Shown here: one piece after another, positions 1-9,084 of the stretch | Layout: each line of letters opens with the position of its first letter | How positions within the stretch are numbered: position 1 is the first letter of the stretch | From: JBBATK01 sp040398805 | GTDB taxonomy: Bacteria; Bacteroidota; Ignavibacteria; Kapaibacteriales; NICIL-2 | Reading direction: 5' to 3' | Length of the DNA: 64,000 nt | Assembly: GCA_040398805.1 (NCBI GenBank) | Contig: JBBATK010000002.1 | Span: 62,001 to 126,000, forward strand | Notes under the pieces: generated by a model | Seen by the model: only the letters and a program-made list of their open reading frames with translations | Databases searched by the model: none | What the model was told of the DNA's origin: nothing | Made by a program: the position numbers and the translations under genes

Positions 1-3000
1 TGGCGTTCTGTGACGTGCGAGCGATTTCGTATACCATGTTGCCACTGATATACGCCGCTTCGTTGGCGTTGGGGAACGATACCGTACCACCGGTCGGGTT
101 GACGAATGAGTTCATCGTCTGCTCGACGTAGATACCTTGAGACGCTACATCGGAAGCGATGTTCGAAATCTCGTTACGTGAAATCGTCGGCTTGATGCTG
201 TTGTAGCACTGCTGGCCGGGTCGAGCTTCACCACCAACCATGATGCCTGCAGCCTGACCGCCGACACCTGTAGAACCGATACCGACATTGAGGATGCGGT
301 TATCCGTGATCTGCTCGTTTTCGCCATAACCGGTGTAAACGCCGGCACGGCGGACGCTGCTGATGACGTTTCCTCTGATGACCGTGTTCTTGTTATAATA
401 CCGCTGATACCGGGGATTACCGTTCGGTGATATGTCGTTGTAGAACAACGGACCGACGCCGAGAGAAACGATACCGTAGCCGAAGCCGCTGATATCATTG
501 CCGATGAATTGGTTGTTGTCATTGCTCAACGTATCCAGTCCGAGCGAGTTGTTTCCGTTGATGTTCGGAACGACACTGCGGCTGATGATACCTGCCGAAT
601 AGCTCTCCGGACCCGTTGTAAGAGCACGCACGTCGTTTTCAAACGTGAAGTTCGGCGCCAAGTAACGAACGACGGGCAATGCGGAAGCATAGCTGGCGGT
701 CGATTGCGGGAAGTTCTCGATCAAGCTGTTGCGAACCGAGATGTTCGAGGAGCCGCGTCCGAGCATGAAGACGGCGCGATGAGGCAACGCTGTGGGCGAT
801 GCCGTGCCGACATCAAGCTGGAAGCGGAAGGACTTCTGCGAACCACCATCGAAAATGAAGAAGCCTGCCGAGTTCGAATAGAGGTTCGACGCCTTGAATT
901 GCAGTTGAACAGCATTCGGGTTCGCGGGATTCACATTCTGACCGAAGAAGAACCCGATACCGAGGTTTGACTGCAGACGAATCGATACCGATCCGCGAGA
1001 CAGCGATTGCAAGAGCGAGGGCTTGAAGGTTACTGTATTGAGTGAACTCACACCAAGAATCTTGGAGCTGAGGTCCACCGCGGGGGCCGCGGGAGCAGAT
1101 GTCAAGCTACCAATCGTGTAGCTATTATCTGTCAACTCGAAGGTGACGGCACCGCTAACTCCACGGATGTACAACGCATCGACGGCGCTCTGTAGAGTGG
1201 AGAAGTTACGGGAACCTCCGTTGTTCAACGTACCGACGGTGTATGTACCGGAGAGAGCGTCGACAACATCGAACTCGTTGCAGAGTTGGTTGTTCGATGT
1301 CACCGGATCGTCCGATGCGTTCACTGTGACGCATACACGATAGCGGCCGGTGGACGTCGGCGTCCACGGATCGTACAGCAAAGTCGTCGTGTTCGGGTTC
1401 GTGAACGCGAGGTCGGGAATGGTCTTGTCGACCGTGAGGACGAGATTCCAGTTTCCGTTGACGAATTTCTCCATCGTCATACGCGTCGGAATGTCCGACT
1501 GATCGATGGCTCCGTTGTTCTTGAAGCGAGCAAGCACGTTGAAGGGCTTGTTCACGAACATCTGCGAGTTTGAAGGCGGATTGATGATGGCATCAGCGGA
1601 CAACTCGGTAGCGTACTGGACATCGAAGTTCCAACAAGCTCCGGCTGCAGGGATGAGGTTGTTGTTGACATTCTCGTCGTTGCCATTCTGAAGGACAGAA
1701 CGGAATTTCAGGCAGTAGGTACCGGCTCCAAGAGTATTGAAGTTTCTGAATTGAGCCAGATAGGTGTTACCTGTAGCTAACCCGGGAGTGTTAGCGTAGT
1801 TGATGGTATCACGATACACATTCTGATTCGTCGACAGGTCGGTGATCTCTGCGATCAACTGCATACTCGTCACGTTATTCAGACCCACATTCTGGGCGCT
1901 GATCGCTACCGGGATATCAACGCCGCGGAGGTATTTGTACGGAGAAGAACGCGGAACGATGATATTGACGAGAGCAAGGTCGTTTTGATAGGCGATAACG
2001 AAATTCTTGTTATATGTCGCGTTAATGCCAAAGGCAGGAATCGCGAAGGTGGCTTCCAGACGGTACGAGCCGCCAACTGCTCCGCGAGCGTCGAGTGCGC
2101 CGGCATCAGCGCCGGACCCTGCCAACGGGCCGGTGGCGTTACTGAAGGTCGTCGTAAACGGACTGCTGGATGTTGACGTAATCGGAATCGTTGTCACGTT
2201 CGGATCGGATGTCGTTGCTTGATAGACGACATTCGTCGAGGGTAGAGGACCGACGATACGGTAGGTGATCTGCGCCGTTGCGCCGCTGGGCACGCGCATG
2301 GTCAAGGACGGTCGCGGGAAGCTGACACCATTGTAGAGGTTTGTTGTAAGGATGTAGTCCGACGCAGGGGCATCGTTCGGGAACGAGCTGACGATACCGC
2401 CAAGGTTGGCCTTGACATAGAGGACAGGGCGTTGCGTCGACGTACTGTAAAACGAGAATTGAGAGGGAATACAACCAGTTGCACCGTCATTCAACGACCA
2501 ACTGGAAGCACTGAATCCCGTTGCAGTATTTAACCGAACAGAGGCGTTTTGCGTGTACGCAGATCCAGAGGTGTTATGATGACAAATCTCAATCAAGAGA
2601 TTCGACGTTCCATCCCAACGAAACGGCGTAGCAAACGTATGAGCATTAGTTCCAACGACCGGTGAATACGTCTGAGGACCAAACACCGTTGTCATGCCGG
2701 TAACTTCCGCGGTCGGCACGGTGGTGAGCGTTGTATTCGACATCAAAATCCGGAAGTTCGGTGATGCGTCTGAGCCGTTTAGAGCCGTAACATAAAATCC
2801 AAGTTCTGTGATGTCACCGGCCCCTGTAAAACCGGCAGCCTGAAGCTCGGTGGCGCGAACGAGAAAGTACGTCCTCACTCCTCCGAAATACCGACCGTAC
2901 GGGGTGGGGTATCCGAAGGCAGTACTGGTCGTCGCCGAGTTCGGATCACCGATGACGAATGTTTGTTGAGCAACCAGATCCACGTTGGCCAAACCCAACA

Positions 3001-3043
3001 TGAACGCGAATGCCATCAACCAACCGCGGTAAAAGTGTTTCAT
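1..3043 (-). CDS. Large secreted surface protein, beta-helix-like, partial (C-terminus beyond window)
   Basis: An open frame runs from an ATG at 3043 to the window edge without a stop (about 1014 residues), so the C-terminus is missing. It opens with a signal peptide (MKHFYRGWLMAFAFMLGLA, cleavage probably near VDLVAQQ). The first 600 residues look like a series of beta-sandwich modules rich in Thr, Asn and Ser. At about residues 595-640 the text GTYTVGTLNNGG ... FSTLQSAVDAL ... GVSGAVTFEL resembles the segment that introduces right-handed parallel beta-helices in many Bacteroidota secreted proteins. The following Asn-, Ser- and Ile-rich text (for example ITDNRILNVGIG and ISRNEISNIAS) fits beta-helix rungs. 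The likely role is a cell-surface or released adhesin-like protein exported by Sec and T9SS. The sorting tail would lie outside the window, so T9SS export is inferred from the neighbours. The start is fixed by the signal peptide. Confidence 0.85.
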   Translation of the reverse strand, partial: MKHFYRGWLMAFAFMLGLANVDLVAQQTFVIGDPNSATTSTAFGYPTPYGRYFGGVRTYFLVRATELQAAGFTGAGDITELGFYVTALNGSDASPNFRILMSNTTLTTVPTAEVTGMTTVFGPQTYSPVVGTNAHTFATPFRWDGTSNLLIEICHHNTSGSAYTQNASVRLNTATGFSASSWSLNDGATGCIPSQFSFYSTSTQRPVLYVKANLGGIVSSFPNDAPASDYILTTNLYNGVSFPRPSLTMRVPSGATAQITYRIVGPLPSTNVVYQATTSDPNVTTIPITSTSSSPFTTTFSNATGPLAGSGADAGALDARGAVGGSYRLEATFAIPAFGINATYNKNFVIAYQNDLALVNIIVPRSSPYKYLRGVDIPVAISAQNVGLNNVTSMQLIAEITDLSTNQNVYRDTINYANTPGLATGNTYLAQFRNFNTLGAGTYCLKFRSVLQNGNDENVNNNLIPAAGACWNFDVQYATELSADAIINPPSNSQMFVNKPFNVLARFKNNGAIDQSDIPTRMTMEKFVNGNWNLVLTVDKTIPDLAFTNPNTTTLLYDPWTPTSTGRYRVCVTVNASDDPVTSNNQLCNEFDVVDALSGTYTVGTLNNGGSRNFSTLQSAVDALYIRGVSGAVTFELTDNSYTIGSLTSAPAAPAVDLSSKILGVSSLNTVTFKPSLLQSLSRGSVSIRLQSNLGIGFFFGQNVNPANPNAVQLQFKASNLYSNSAGFFIFDGGSQKSFRFQLDVGTASPTALPHRAVFMLGRGSSNISVRNSLIENFPQSTASYASALPVVRYLAPNFTFENDVRALTTGPESYSAGIISRSVVPNINGNNSLGLDTLSNDNNQFIGNDISGFGYGIVSLGVGPLFYNDISPNGNPRYQRYYNKNTVIRGNVISSVRRAGVYTGYGENEQITDNRILNVGIGSTGVGGQAAGIMVGGEARPGQQCYNSIKPTISRNEISNIASDVASQGIYVEQTMNSFVNPTGGTVSFPNANEAAYISGNMVYEIARTSQNA

Positions 3044-3710
3044 AAATAAACCCTGTAAAATGTGAAAAGACTAATATTCACGTATTCAAGACCGACCGTT
3101 CCGTCGTCATCGTCCTCGAACCCCTCCCTCAATCTTCTTCCGTTCCACTCTCTGTCCATTCCCCAGCGACCGATGTTTCATCAATTCCCTATCACGCTTC
3201 CCCTCGTCGACGATGACCCTATGGGGTCCGTGTGCACAAACCGTCCGCATGCACACGTAAGCGTCAACCCTCCGGAAGGGAGGGTCGGGATTCATGGTAT
3301 GAGGCAAACATACACAGAGTTTATTAAACTGTAACATGTGATTGAGGGGTAGAAAAAAAAATCGAAACCATGGTTCAGGTTGTCGCGAGAAACGTTTGAA
3401 AACGCGGTTTTGCGGAATTTTGGACGTTTTTGTAGCCATACGAGCAGCAGCTTCGTGAAGACGGGAAAGCCCTTCCTCCTCCAACCGGATCGTCTCTACC
3501 CGCCGTGCGGGGGGTTCCGTCCGAGTGCTCCTGGCTTGACGTGCTCGAGACCGAGCGCGGCGAGATGGTTATCGCAGGTGAGACGTCGATGAGGACGGGT
3601 CTTCGTTACCTGCAACCGTTAACGCTCTCGATGGATAAAGGGGTACGTGGACTGTGTTCGAGCGTCTTTTTCGACAGAAAACGAGGTTTTTTCGTCATTT
3701 TGCACGCGTC
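3044..3710. other. Divergent intergenic region with one GC-rich hairpin
   Basis: This 667-base stretch lies between the divergently transcribed surface protein and yggS. It must hold both promoters, but I cannot place either with confidence. The one clear structure is a 7-bp inverted repeat, ACCCTCC at 3267-3273 with GGAGGGT at 3279-3285. It has no T-run on either side, so it is not a convincing terminator. Open frames here lack any recognisable protein character. Confidence 0.5.
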
Positions 3711-4409
3711 ATGAATCAACTGTCAACAAGAATCGATCAGCTACGGGCTCGCATAGACGCGGCGTGCCTTCGGAGTGCACGAAGGCCGGGCGACATATCC
3801 ATCGTTGCCGTGTCGAAAACACAACCTATCGATGCCCTCGTCACGATGAGAAATCTGGGAATTCGGACGTTCGGGGAGAACTATGTCCAAGAGTTACTCC
3901 TCAAACACGCCCACGACGGTCTCGATGACGTCTCGTGGCACTTCATCGGACATCTCCAATCGAACAAGGTGAAGTACATCGCTCCGTTCGTCAGGATGAT
4001 CCACTCCGTCGATAGCGCTTCTCTCGCGCAGGAAATCTCCCGACAAGCTGTCAAATTCCACCGCACCATTGATGTCCTTTTCCAGGTGAACACCTCCGGA
4101 GAGTCTTCCAAATCGGGAGTGGAGCCGAACGACGTCCTCTCGCTGGTCCGAGAATGCATCTCGTTACCGAGCATTCGCTTGTGCGGTCTTATGACCATTC
4201 CGGCACCGGTGGATGACGCCGACGATGTCCGATCCGAGTTTCGCTTGCTTCGTGAGCTCTGCGACAGTGTCCGCACCGAGCTTTCCCTTCCCTCGTTCGT
4301 CGAGCTCAGCATGGGAATGAGCGATGATTACGAAGTGGCCATCGAGGAAGGAGCCACCATCATCCGTCCGGGTACAGCGCTCTTCGGGAGTCGTCAGGCG
4401 ATCTCGTGA
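3711..4409 (+). CDS. yggS: YggS family pyridoxal-phosphate homeostasis protein
   Basis: A 232-residue protein of the YggS/PROSC family, a single-domain TIM-barrel that binds pyridoxal 5'-phosphate and buffers the cellular PLP pool; no enzymatic reaction is established for the family. Family landmarks are present in order: VAVSKTQP (PLP lysine, about residue 35), FGENYVQE, WHFIGHLQSNK, the VNTSGE strand, GLMTIPAP, and the C-terminal SMGMSDDYEVAIEEG then RPGTALFG phosphate-binding region. A GTG 57 bases upstream (3654) is in frame, but the ATG at 3711 gives the usual family N-terminus (MNQLSTRIDQLRARI) and length. It converges on the ureohydrolase, with only 21 bases between the stops. Confidence 0.93.
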   Translation: MNQLSTRIDQLRARIDAACLRSARRPGDISIVAVSKTQPIDALVTMRNLGIRTFGENYVQELLLKHAHDGLDDVSWHFIGHLQSNKVKYIAPFVRMIHSVDSASLAQEISRQAVKFHRTIDVLFQVNTSGESSKSGVEPNDVLSLVRECISLPSIRLCGLMTIPAPVDDADDVRSEFRLLRELCDSVRTELSLPSFVELSMGMSDDYEVAIEEGATIIRPGTALFGSRQAIS

Positions 4410-4430
4410 TCGTGGCGACACCGTTGACCT

Positions 4431-5444
4431 CTACCCCGCATCGCCTTCCCTTTTCCTGCCGACTTTCGCCCACACAGCATGGGCCATCATGTGAGCGGCC
4501 AGGCGCATGGTGCGTGCGTCCACATCGTAGCGAGGATTGGCCTCGACAATATCCAGCAGTCGACAGCTGGGGTGGGCCGCTGCCAGTCGCACCATCTTCA
4601 TGACGTCTTCGGCAGTGAAGCCATCCGTAGCGGGAGCACTCACGCCCGGAGCATAGGCCGATGCCACGGCGTCGAGGTCGAAGGAACAGTAGATGCTCTG
4701 CGCAACGGCGGCCGACGTCAAGGCACGGCCGAAAGCAGTACCGATACCGGCAGACCTGACATCCTCCAGCATCATCACGTGATGACCCGAATCTTGCACA
4801 AATCGTACATGATGAGCCGCTGCGACGAAGGGCTGGATGCCGAACTCCGTGAAACACCCGTCCGGAATACCGACGTCGGCATTCTCCAACAACTGCCGGA
4901 ACGGCGAACCCGAATGGGAAAGATGTTGTCCGTCGTTTTCTATCGTGGGCCGGACATCGAGATGAGCATCCACATTCACGATGCCGATGGACCCTGACAC
5001 AGCGGCAAGGGCTCGTCCGTTCGGATAGGCGATGTCGTGACCTCCTCCAAGGACGATGACGGTTTCCGCGATGCTCAGCAGGGTGGAAACGACCTCGAAC
5101 TGACGCTCCTGGATCTGCTCAAGACTGCACCCTTCGCATTTGATGTCTCCTGCATCAAGTATCATGCGTTCAGGAGGAAGTTCGTCCGGACCGGAACTCA
5201 CGGTAAGCCGTGCAAGGTGTTCGCGGATCGCTCGCGGAGCATCCGCCGCACCGGCCCGGCCCCCATTTCTTTGAACACCGAGGTCTTGCGGAACACCAAG
5301 GATGGCCACTGCGACCGCGTCGGGGACGCCATGATCATGAGCGCAAAGAATTCGATCAGCAAAGCGGACATCGCGCACGTCGGTGCGAACGGCGGGCTGC
5401 CAGCGGAAAGGCGTACACAGGGAGTTCAGCAGGTTCATCTTCAT
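4431..5444 (-). CDS. Arginase-fold ureohydrolase, formimidoylglutamase-like
   Basis: A 337-residue member of the arginase/agmatinase/formimidoylglutamase family, binuclear manganese enzymes that hydrolyse guanidino or formimino groups. The metal-binding motifs are intact: GGGHDIAYPNG, NVDAHLDVRP and SFDLDAV followed by APGVSAPATDGF. The SHSGSPFRQLLE segment after the second motif resembles HutG-type formimidoylglutamases, which act in histidine breakdown, more than arginases. No other hut gene is in view, so the substrate is not settled. The ATG at 5444 lies four bases after the upstream glycosyltransferase stop (5449). A longer reading from 5495 would overlap that gene by 47 bases and is less likely. 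The pair is probably one transcript. Confidence 0.85.
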   Translation of the reverse strand: MKMNLLNSLCTPFRWQPAVRTDVRDVRFADRILCAHDHGVPDAVAVAILGVPQDLGVQRNGGRAGAADAPRAIREHLARLTVSSGPDELPPERMILDAGDIKCEGCSLEQIQERQFEVVSTLLSIAETVIVLGGGHDIAYPNGRALAAVSGSIGIVNVDAHLDVRPTIENDGQHLSHSGSPFRQLLENADVGIPDGCFTEFGIQPFVAAAHHVRFVQDSGHHVMMLEDVRSAGIGTAFGRALTSAAVAQSIYCSFDLDAVASAYAPGVSAPATDGFTAEDVMKMVRLAAAHPSCRLLDIVEANPRYDVDARTMRLAAHMMAHAVWAKVGRKREGDAG

Positions 5445-5448
5445 GGCA

Positions 5449-6582
5449 TCAGGGTGTTCGACCGCGTTCACGTTCAATAATACGCACCATGTCACGGGCT
5501 ACACGGTCCCACGAGTAATATTCTCGCGCCTTTGCGGACTGTTGCTCCGCCAGCTCTTTCATCCCTTTGGACGCAAGAGCGGTATTGACAAGGTCGGCCA
5601 GTTCGCGCGGCGACTCGGAATCGGCATTCAAGAGAAATCCGTTCGCACCATGCGTCACGATCTCGGGCATGGCACAGGAATTCCGTGCTATGACGGGTAT
5701 CCCATAACACAGGGCCTCGACGAACGCTATGCCGAATGCTTCGAAATACGACGGCATGACGAAAAGTCTGGCATGCTGGAAGTATGGCTGTAACGACGCA
5801 GGCGTGGTATTCCCGAGCAGATGGACGCCGGCAGGTATCTGGCCGGGCCGAACCCATCGGGCGGGACCCGCAATGACGAGATCCACGTCGTGGTGCGCGC
5901 GCACATGCTCGAAAGCATCCAACAGCAACTCCCCACCTTTGCGCCGGAAATCACGACCGACGAAGAGGATGAAGTCCCGTTTCATCGGACGCTCGGTGTT
6001 CGCCGACGCAACGACGTTGCATCCTGCATGAACCACATGGATCTTCTTCGGGTCCACACCATAGTACTCCCGAGCGGTAAGGGCCGCGTATTCACTCATC
6101 GCGAAAAGTCCGGCCGCATTCTCGTAGACACCTCTCTGATATCGCTCCCGTCGTCCGAGCACGCGCGGCGCATACCGAACACGCTCGTATCTGCCTTGCA
6201 AAGGATCGGCAAGGACGCGGCGAAGTTCCGCCACGCAGAGATCGTAATAGATGTACTGAGGCAAACCGGGTTCCGTCAGATAATCGAAGATGGAAATGAC
6301 CGCTTCGGGCTTCTTCTTCGCGATCTCCTTCATCATGGTCCGCTCTACGAGCAAGGAATGGAGGGCGCTGAACATGACCTGGGTGCTGAACGACCGCAGG
6401 TTCGGCTGATAGCGGATCGAGGCTAGCTTCAAGGCCTTCAGGATCAGGGAGGGAATCTGTCCGGAGATATCGAGTACGTCGGTATCAGGCAAACGCTGCA
6501 GAGCATCGAAGAGAGAAGACGGTATGTGCGACCACGTTTTTCCTCGCGGCCTTGACCACTCGCATGCAAACCCTATCCGCAC
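5449..6582 (-). CDS. GT4-family glycosyltransferase
   Basis: A 377-residue GT-B fold glycosyltransferase of family 4. The C-terminal nucleotide-sugar domain is clear: FILFVGRDFRRKGGELLLDA (about residue 205), VIAGPARW, the HLLGNTTP strand, and the signature segment FVMPSYFEAFGIAFVEAL with GIPVIARNSCAMPEIV, which contains the EX7E pair that binds the sugar donor. The N-terminal acceptor domain is less conserved. The protein is cytoplasmic or peripheral at the membrane and probably adds a sugar to a surface glycan or glycolipid; donor and acceptor cannot be told. The start is GTG at 6582 (MRIGFACEWSRPRG). It runs directly into the ureohydrolase, a pairing with no obvious functional logic. Confidence 0.9.
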   Translation of the reverse strand: MRIGFACEWSRPRGKTWSHIPSSLFDALQRLPDTDVLDISGQIPSLILKALKLASIRYQPNLRSFSTQVMFSALHSLLVERTMMKEIAKKKPEAVISIFDYLTEPGLPQYIYYDLCVAELRRVLADPLQGRYERVRYAPRVLGRRERYQRGVYENAAGLFAMSEYAALTAREYYGVDPKKIHVVHAGCNVVASANTERPMKRDFILFVGRDFRRKGGELLLDAFEHVRAHHDVDLVIAGPARWVRPGQIPAGVHLLGNTTPASLQPYFQHARLFVMPSYFEAFGIAFVEALCYGIPVIARNSCAMPEIVTHGANGFLLNADSESPRELADLVNTALASKGMKELAEQQSAKAREYYSWDRVARDMVRIIERERGRTP

Positions 6583-6916
6583 AGACGCCTCTCGATTGAT
6601 ATCGTGCGCGAATTTAGCCCGAACCCCGGGAGCGCGAACACTTTTGAGGGTGACGAGGACAAGAAAGACCGAGGGGTGGCGCGATAGGATGTATCAAAGA
6701 AACGCCCTCATGAGCCCAAGAGCCAAGCGTCACGCATTCAACCGTCATCCTGACCACAGGGTGATGTCGTTGCGTTTGTGTCGTGTGCGTATACTTGCAT
6801 CCGGGCAGACAAACGAAGCCGTGATGCGGATGCCGGGACTTCAGGCAAAGACTGACATCCGCATGAAATCAGGAACCGTCAGACACTTCTCCCAACCACA
6901 CTCAAAGGGCACGTTC
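6583..6916. other. Divergent intergenic region, no gene seen
   Basis: This 334-base region separates the divergent glycosyltransferase and M28 peptidase genes. The peptidase frame stays open through it without protein-like character, and a signal peptide begins only at 6917. TATACTTG at 6790-6797 resembles a Bacteroidota -7 element, with a GTTG 17 bases upstream. The spacing is off, so I do not call a promoter. Confidence 0.4.
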
Positions 6917-8311
6917 ATGCTTTATCCTCAACTCCTCCGGGTCGCCAAGCGAGCCGCGACCTCACTCGTGACCATGGCTTGCATCAGTGCCATCCCGTCG
7001 GGTCTTTGCGCTCAACCCGCACAGCAATACAGAGAGATATCGAAGAAGATCATCGCGACAGCGACGGCCGATAGCAGTCTTTACGAGCGCCTTGCGACCA
7101 TGTGCGACACCTTCGGATCACGCCTGAGCGGGTCCGGCTCGTTGGAACAAGCCATCGATTGGATTCTTGCCGAAGCCAGGAAAGAAGGATACGACGCTCG
7201 CGGCGAAGAAGTGAAAGTGCCGCACTGGGTTCGCGGCGAAGAAACGTGCACCATGACGTCACCGAGGAAGAAGTCCATCGCCTTGCTCGGCCTGGGTGGC
7301 ACGATAGCGACCCCGCCGGACGGTGTCAGCGGCAACGTCATGGTCGTAAGCTCCTTCGACGAATTGAAGCGCCGTGCGTCCGAAGTACCCTCGAAAATCG
7401 TCCTGTACAACGTGCCATTCACGGAATATGGAAAGACTGTCACCTACCGGGTACAGGGGGCGATCGAAGCGGCCAGACTCGGTGCTGTGGGTTCTCTCGT
7501 ACGGTCCATCGGACCGTATGGTATCTACACACCGCACACAGGAGGCATGGCATACAACGACTCGGTGCCGAAGATTCCGCACGCAGCCATTTCTTTGGAA
7601 GATGCGGAAATGATCCACCGGATGGTGAAACGCGGTCAGAACGTGCGATTGACGCTGAAAACCAGCGGTAGATGGGAGCCGGACGCGACCTCGCGGAACG
7701 TGGTATTCGAAATCAAGGGTTCGGAAAAACCGGAAGAAGTCGTTGTCATGGGTGGACACATCGACTCATGGGATGTGGGCCAAGGGGCGATGGACGACGG
7801 CGGCGGCTGCTTCGCTGCATGGCATGCATTGAACACGATCAAGAAGCTTGGTCTCAAACCCAAGCGCACCATGCGGGTGGTGATGTTCACGAACGAGGAG
7901 AACGGACTGCGCGGCGGAAAGGGCTACGCGGCCGCTCACGGCAAGGAAAAACACGTCCTCGCGATCGAGTCGGACGAAGGCACCTTCAAGCCGCAAGGGT
8001 TTCATCACGAGGGATCCAAAGAGAGTCTTCTCTGGTACCAAAGCCTTACTCCCCTTCTTGCACCCTTAGGAGCGACGACCATCGTTGAGGGATTCGGCGG
8101 CGCTGATATCGGTCCCCTCAACCAACAATACGGAACCAATCTTCTGGGTCTGCAGGTGGACGGAACACGGTACTTCTGGTATCACCATACGCATGGAGAC
8201 ACCATCGACAAGCTGAATCCCCGGGAGCTCAATGAATGCGCCGCAGCCATGGCGATCGTGGCATTCGTCGCCGCCGATGCCGAAGCACCTCCCATGGGAG
8301 TCAAAAAGTAA
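6917..8311 (+). CDS. Secreted M28 family zinc peptidase (carboxypeptidase Q-like)
   Basis: A 464-residue exported peptidase. It has a signal peptide (hydrophobic segment in SLVTMACISAIPSG, cleavage near LCAQPA), then an M28 catalytic domain interrupted by a protease-associated (PA) insert at about residues 115-240. The two-zinc site is complete: H281 in GGHIDSWDVG, D293 in GAMDDGGG, catalytic and metal E327/E328 in FTNEENG, D353 in IESDEG, and H426 in YHHTHGD. The order and length match plasma glutamate carboxypeptidase/CPQ-like enzymes, which release amino acids from short peptides. It probably acts in the periplasm or outside the cell on peptide nutrients. The frame is open back to 6524, but the ATG at 6917 is chosen because the signal peptide begins there. 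Confidence 0.92.
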   Translation: MLYPQLLRVAKRAATSLVTMACISAIPSGLCAQPAQQYREISKKIIATATADSSLYERLATMCDTFGSRLSGSGSLEQAIDWILAEARKEGYDARGEEVKVPHWVRGEETCTMTSPRKKSIALLGLGGTIATPPDGVSGNVMVVSSFDELKRRASEVPSKIVLYNVPFTEYGKTVTYRVQGAIEAARLGAVGSLVRSIGPYGIYTPHTGGMAYNDSVPKIPHAAISLEDAEMIHRMVKRGQNVRLTLKTSGRWEPDATSRNVVFEIKGSEKPEEVVVMGGHIDSWDVGQGAMDDGGGCFAAWHALNTIKKLGLKPKRTMRVVMFTNEENGLRGGKGYAAAHGKEKHVLAIESDEGTFKPQGFHHEGSKESLLWYQSLTPLLAPLGATTIVEGFGGADIGPLNQQYGTNLLGLQVDGTRYFWYHHTHGDTIDKLNPRELNECAAAMAIVAFVAADAEAPPMGVKK

Positions 8312-8334
8312 TCATCAAATCCTCATTGAAACAC

Positions 8335-8367
8335 AAAAGCCTCGGACATTCACTCCGAGGCTTTTTT
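8335..8367. terminator. Bidirectional intrinsic terminator
   Basis: A perfect 12-bp inverted repeat (8335-8346 with 8354-8365) with a 7-base loop is flanked by A4 on the left and T6 on the right. It sits between the convergent M28 peptidase and small helical protein and can serve both. Confidence 0.9.
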
Positions 8368-8416
8368 CATTTGATACAGAAGGGACGACTCGCCATTCGC
8401 CACTGCGAATGCCGAC

Positions 8417-8749
8417 CTACTTGTCCTTTCTCTGCAAACGCATCTCGCGACGGACCTCGCGCAACTGCTGTTTCGCCGCTTTGACATCCTGATGAGCCTC
8501 TTTGTGGGCAGCGCGTGCCTGTTGACGCAGCGCCTTGGCTTCTTCCGGCGATGCGGATGCTTTTGCCTGCTTGAGGGCCTCTCTGGCCTTCGATGCTTCC
8601 GCCTTGGCATCAACGACTTTGGCCTTGGCCGCTTCGACCTTGGCCTTCTGCTCGGGCGTCAGCTTGGGCTTGGGATTGGTTTGGTCTTGTGCGAATGCGG
8701 TCAACGACATGACTACCGCAGCAACAAGGAACGCAAAGAACTTCTTCAT
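8417..8749 (-). CDS. Small secreted Ala/Lys-rich helical protein
   Basis: A 110-residue protein. It has a clear signal peptide (MKKFFAFLVAAVVMSLTAFA, cleavage before QDQTNP) and a mature part that is almost wholly charged and alanine rich (KAKVEAAKAKVVDAKAEASK and similar), predicted to be one long alpha-helix or coiled coil. The ATG at 8749 is preceded by AGGAG with good spacing (CAGGAGAGTGCC). I recognise no family. Such proteins in related genomes are usually annotated hypothetical, and a periplasmic structural or chaperone-like role is only a guess. It is convergent with the M28 peptidase and shares its terminator. Confidence 0.8.
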   Translation of the reverse strand: MKKFFAFLVAAVVMSLTAFAQDQTNPKPKLTPEQKAKVEAAKAKVVDAKAEASKAREALKQAKASASPEEAKALRQQARAAHKEAHQDVKAAKQQLREVRREMRLQRKDK

Positions 8750-9084
8750 GGCACTCTCCTGAATATGGTGGTTAAGAAAAACGTACAAATGCATTGATTT
8801 CCTGCATCTTCGGTTGCGGAACGATTGAACGACCGGTCCCGAACACAGCGTGTTAGAGCATGGAGCGAGACTCTCGGTTTAACGAAAACCATGGAACTTT
8901 CTCATGGGCAACGGGCCTACGAAGGCGTTTTCCTCCACAGGATTCGGAGAGACGCGGCGAACCGTTGATTCCGCCATCTCTCGACGCCCTATCCGAAGAT
9001 TGTTCAGGCCTTTGCTATTCCCCTCACTCACTGTAAATTGCGCGTCATTTTCTCGCAATTGTTCCTTCCATTACGGAGTTGACC
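8750..9084. other. Intergenic region upstream of secD
   Basis: This 335-base region lies between the divergent small secreted protein and secD. It holds the predicted secD promoter at 9011-9040. I see no gene or strong hairpin elsewhere in it. Confidence 0.5.
9011..9040 (+). promoter_or_regulatory. Predicted Bacteroidota-type promoter for secDF
   Basis: TTTG at 9011-9014 is followed after exactly 19 bases by TAAATTG at 9034-9040. This approaches the Bacteroidota housekeeping consensus (TTTG, 19 bases, TAnnTTTG). It would start transcription about 35-40 bases before the secD start. Prediction only. Confidence 0.5.

Noticed and set aside
3107..3484. 125-codon open frame on the minus strand in the yggS upstream gap
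   Set aside because: No signal, domain or low-entropy protein character, and it overlaps a likely promoter region.
6524..6916. N-terminal extension of the M28 peptidase
   Set aside because: It is in frame, but the signal peptide starts at 6917 and the extra residues are not protein-like.
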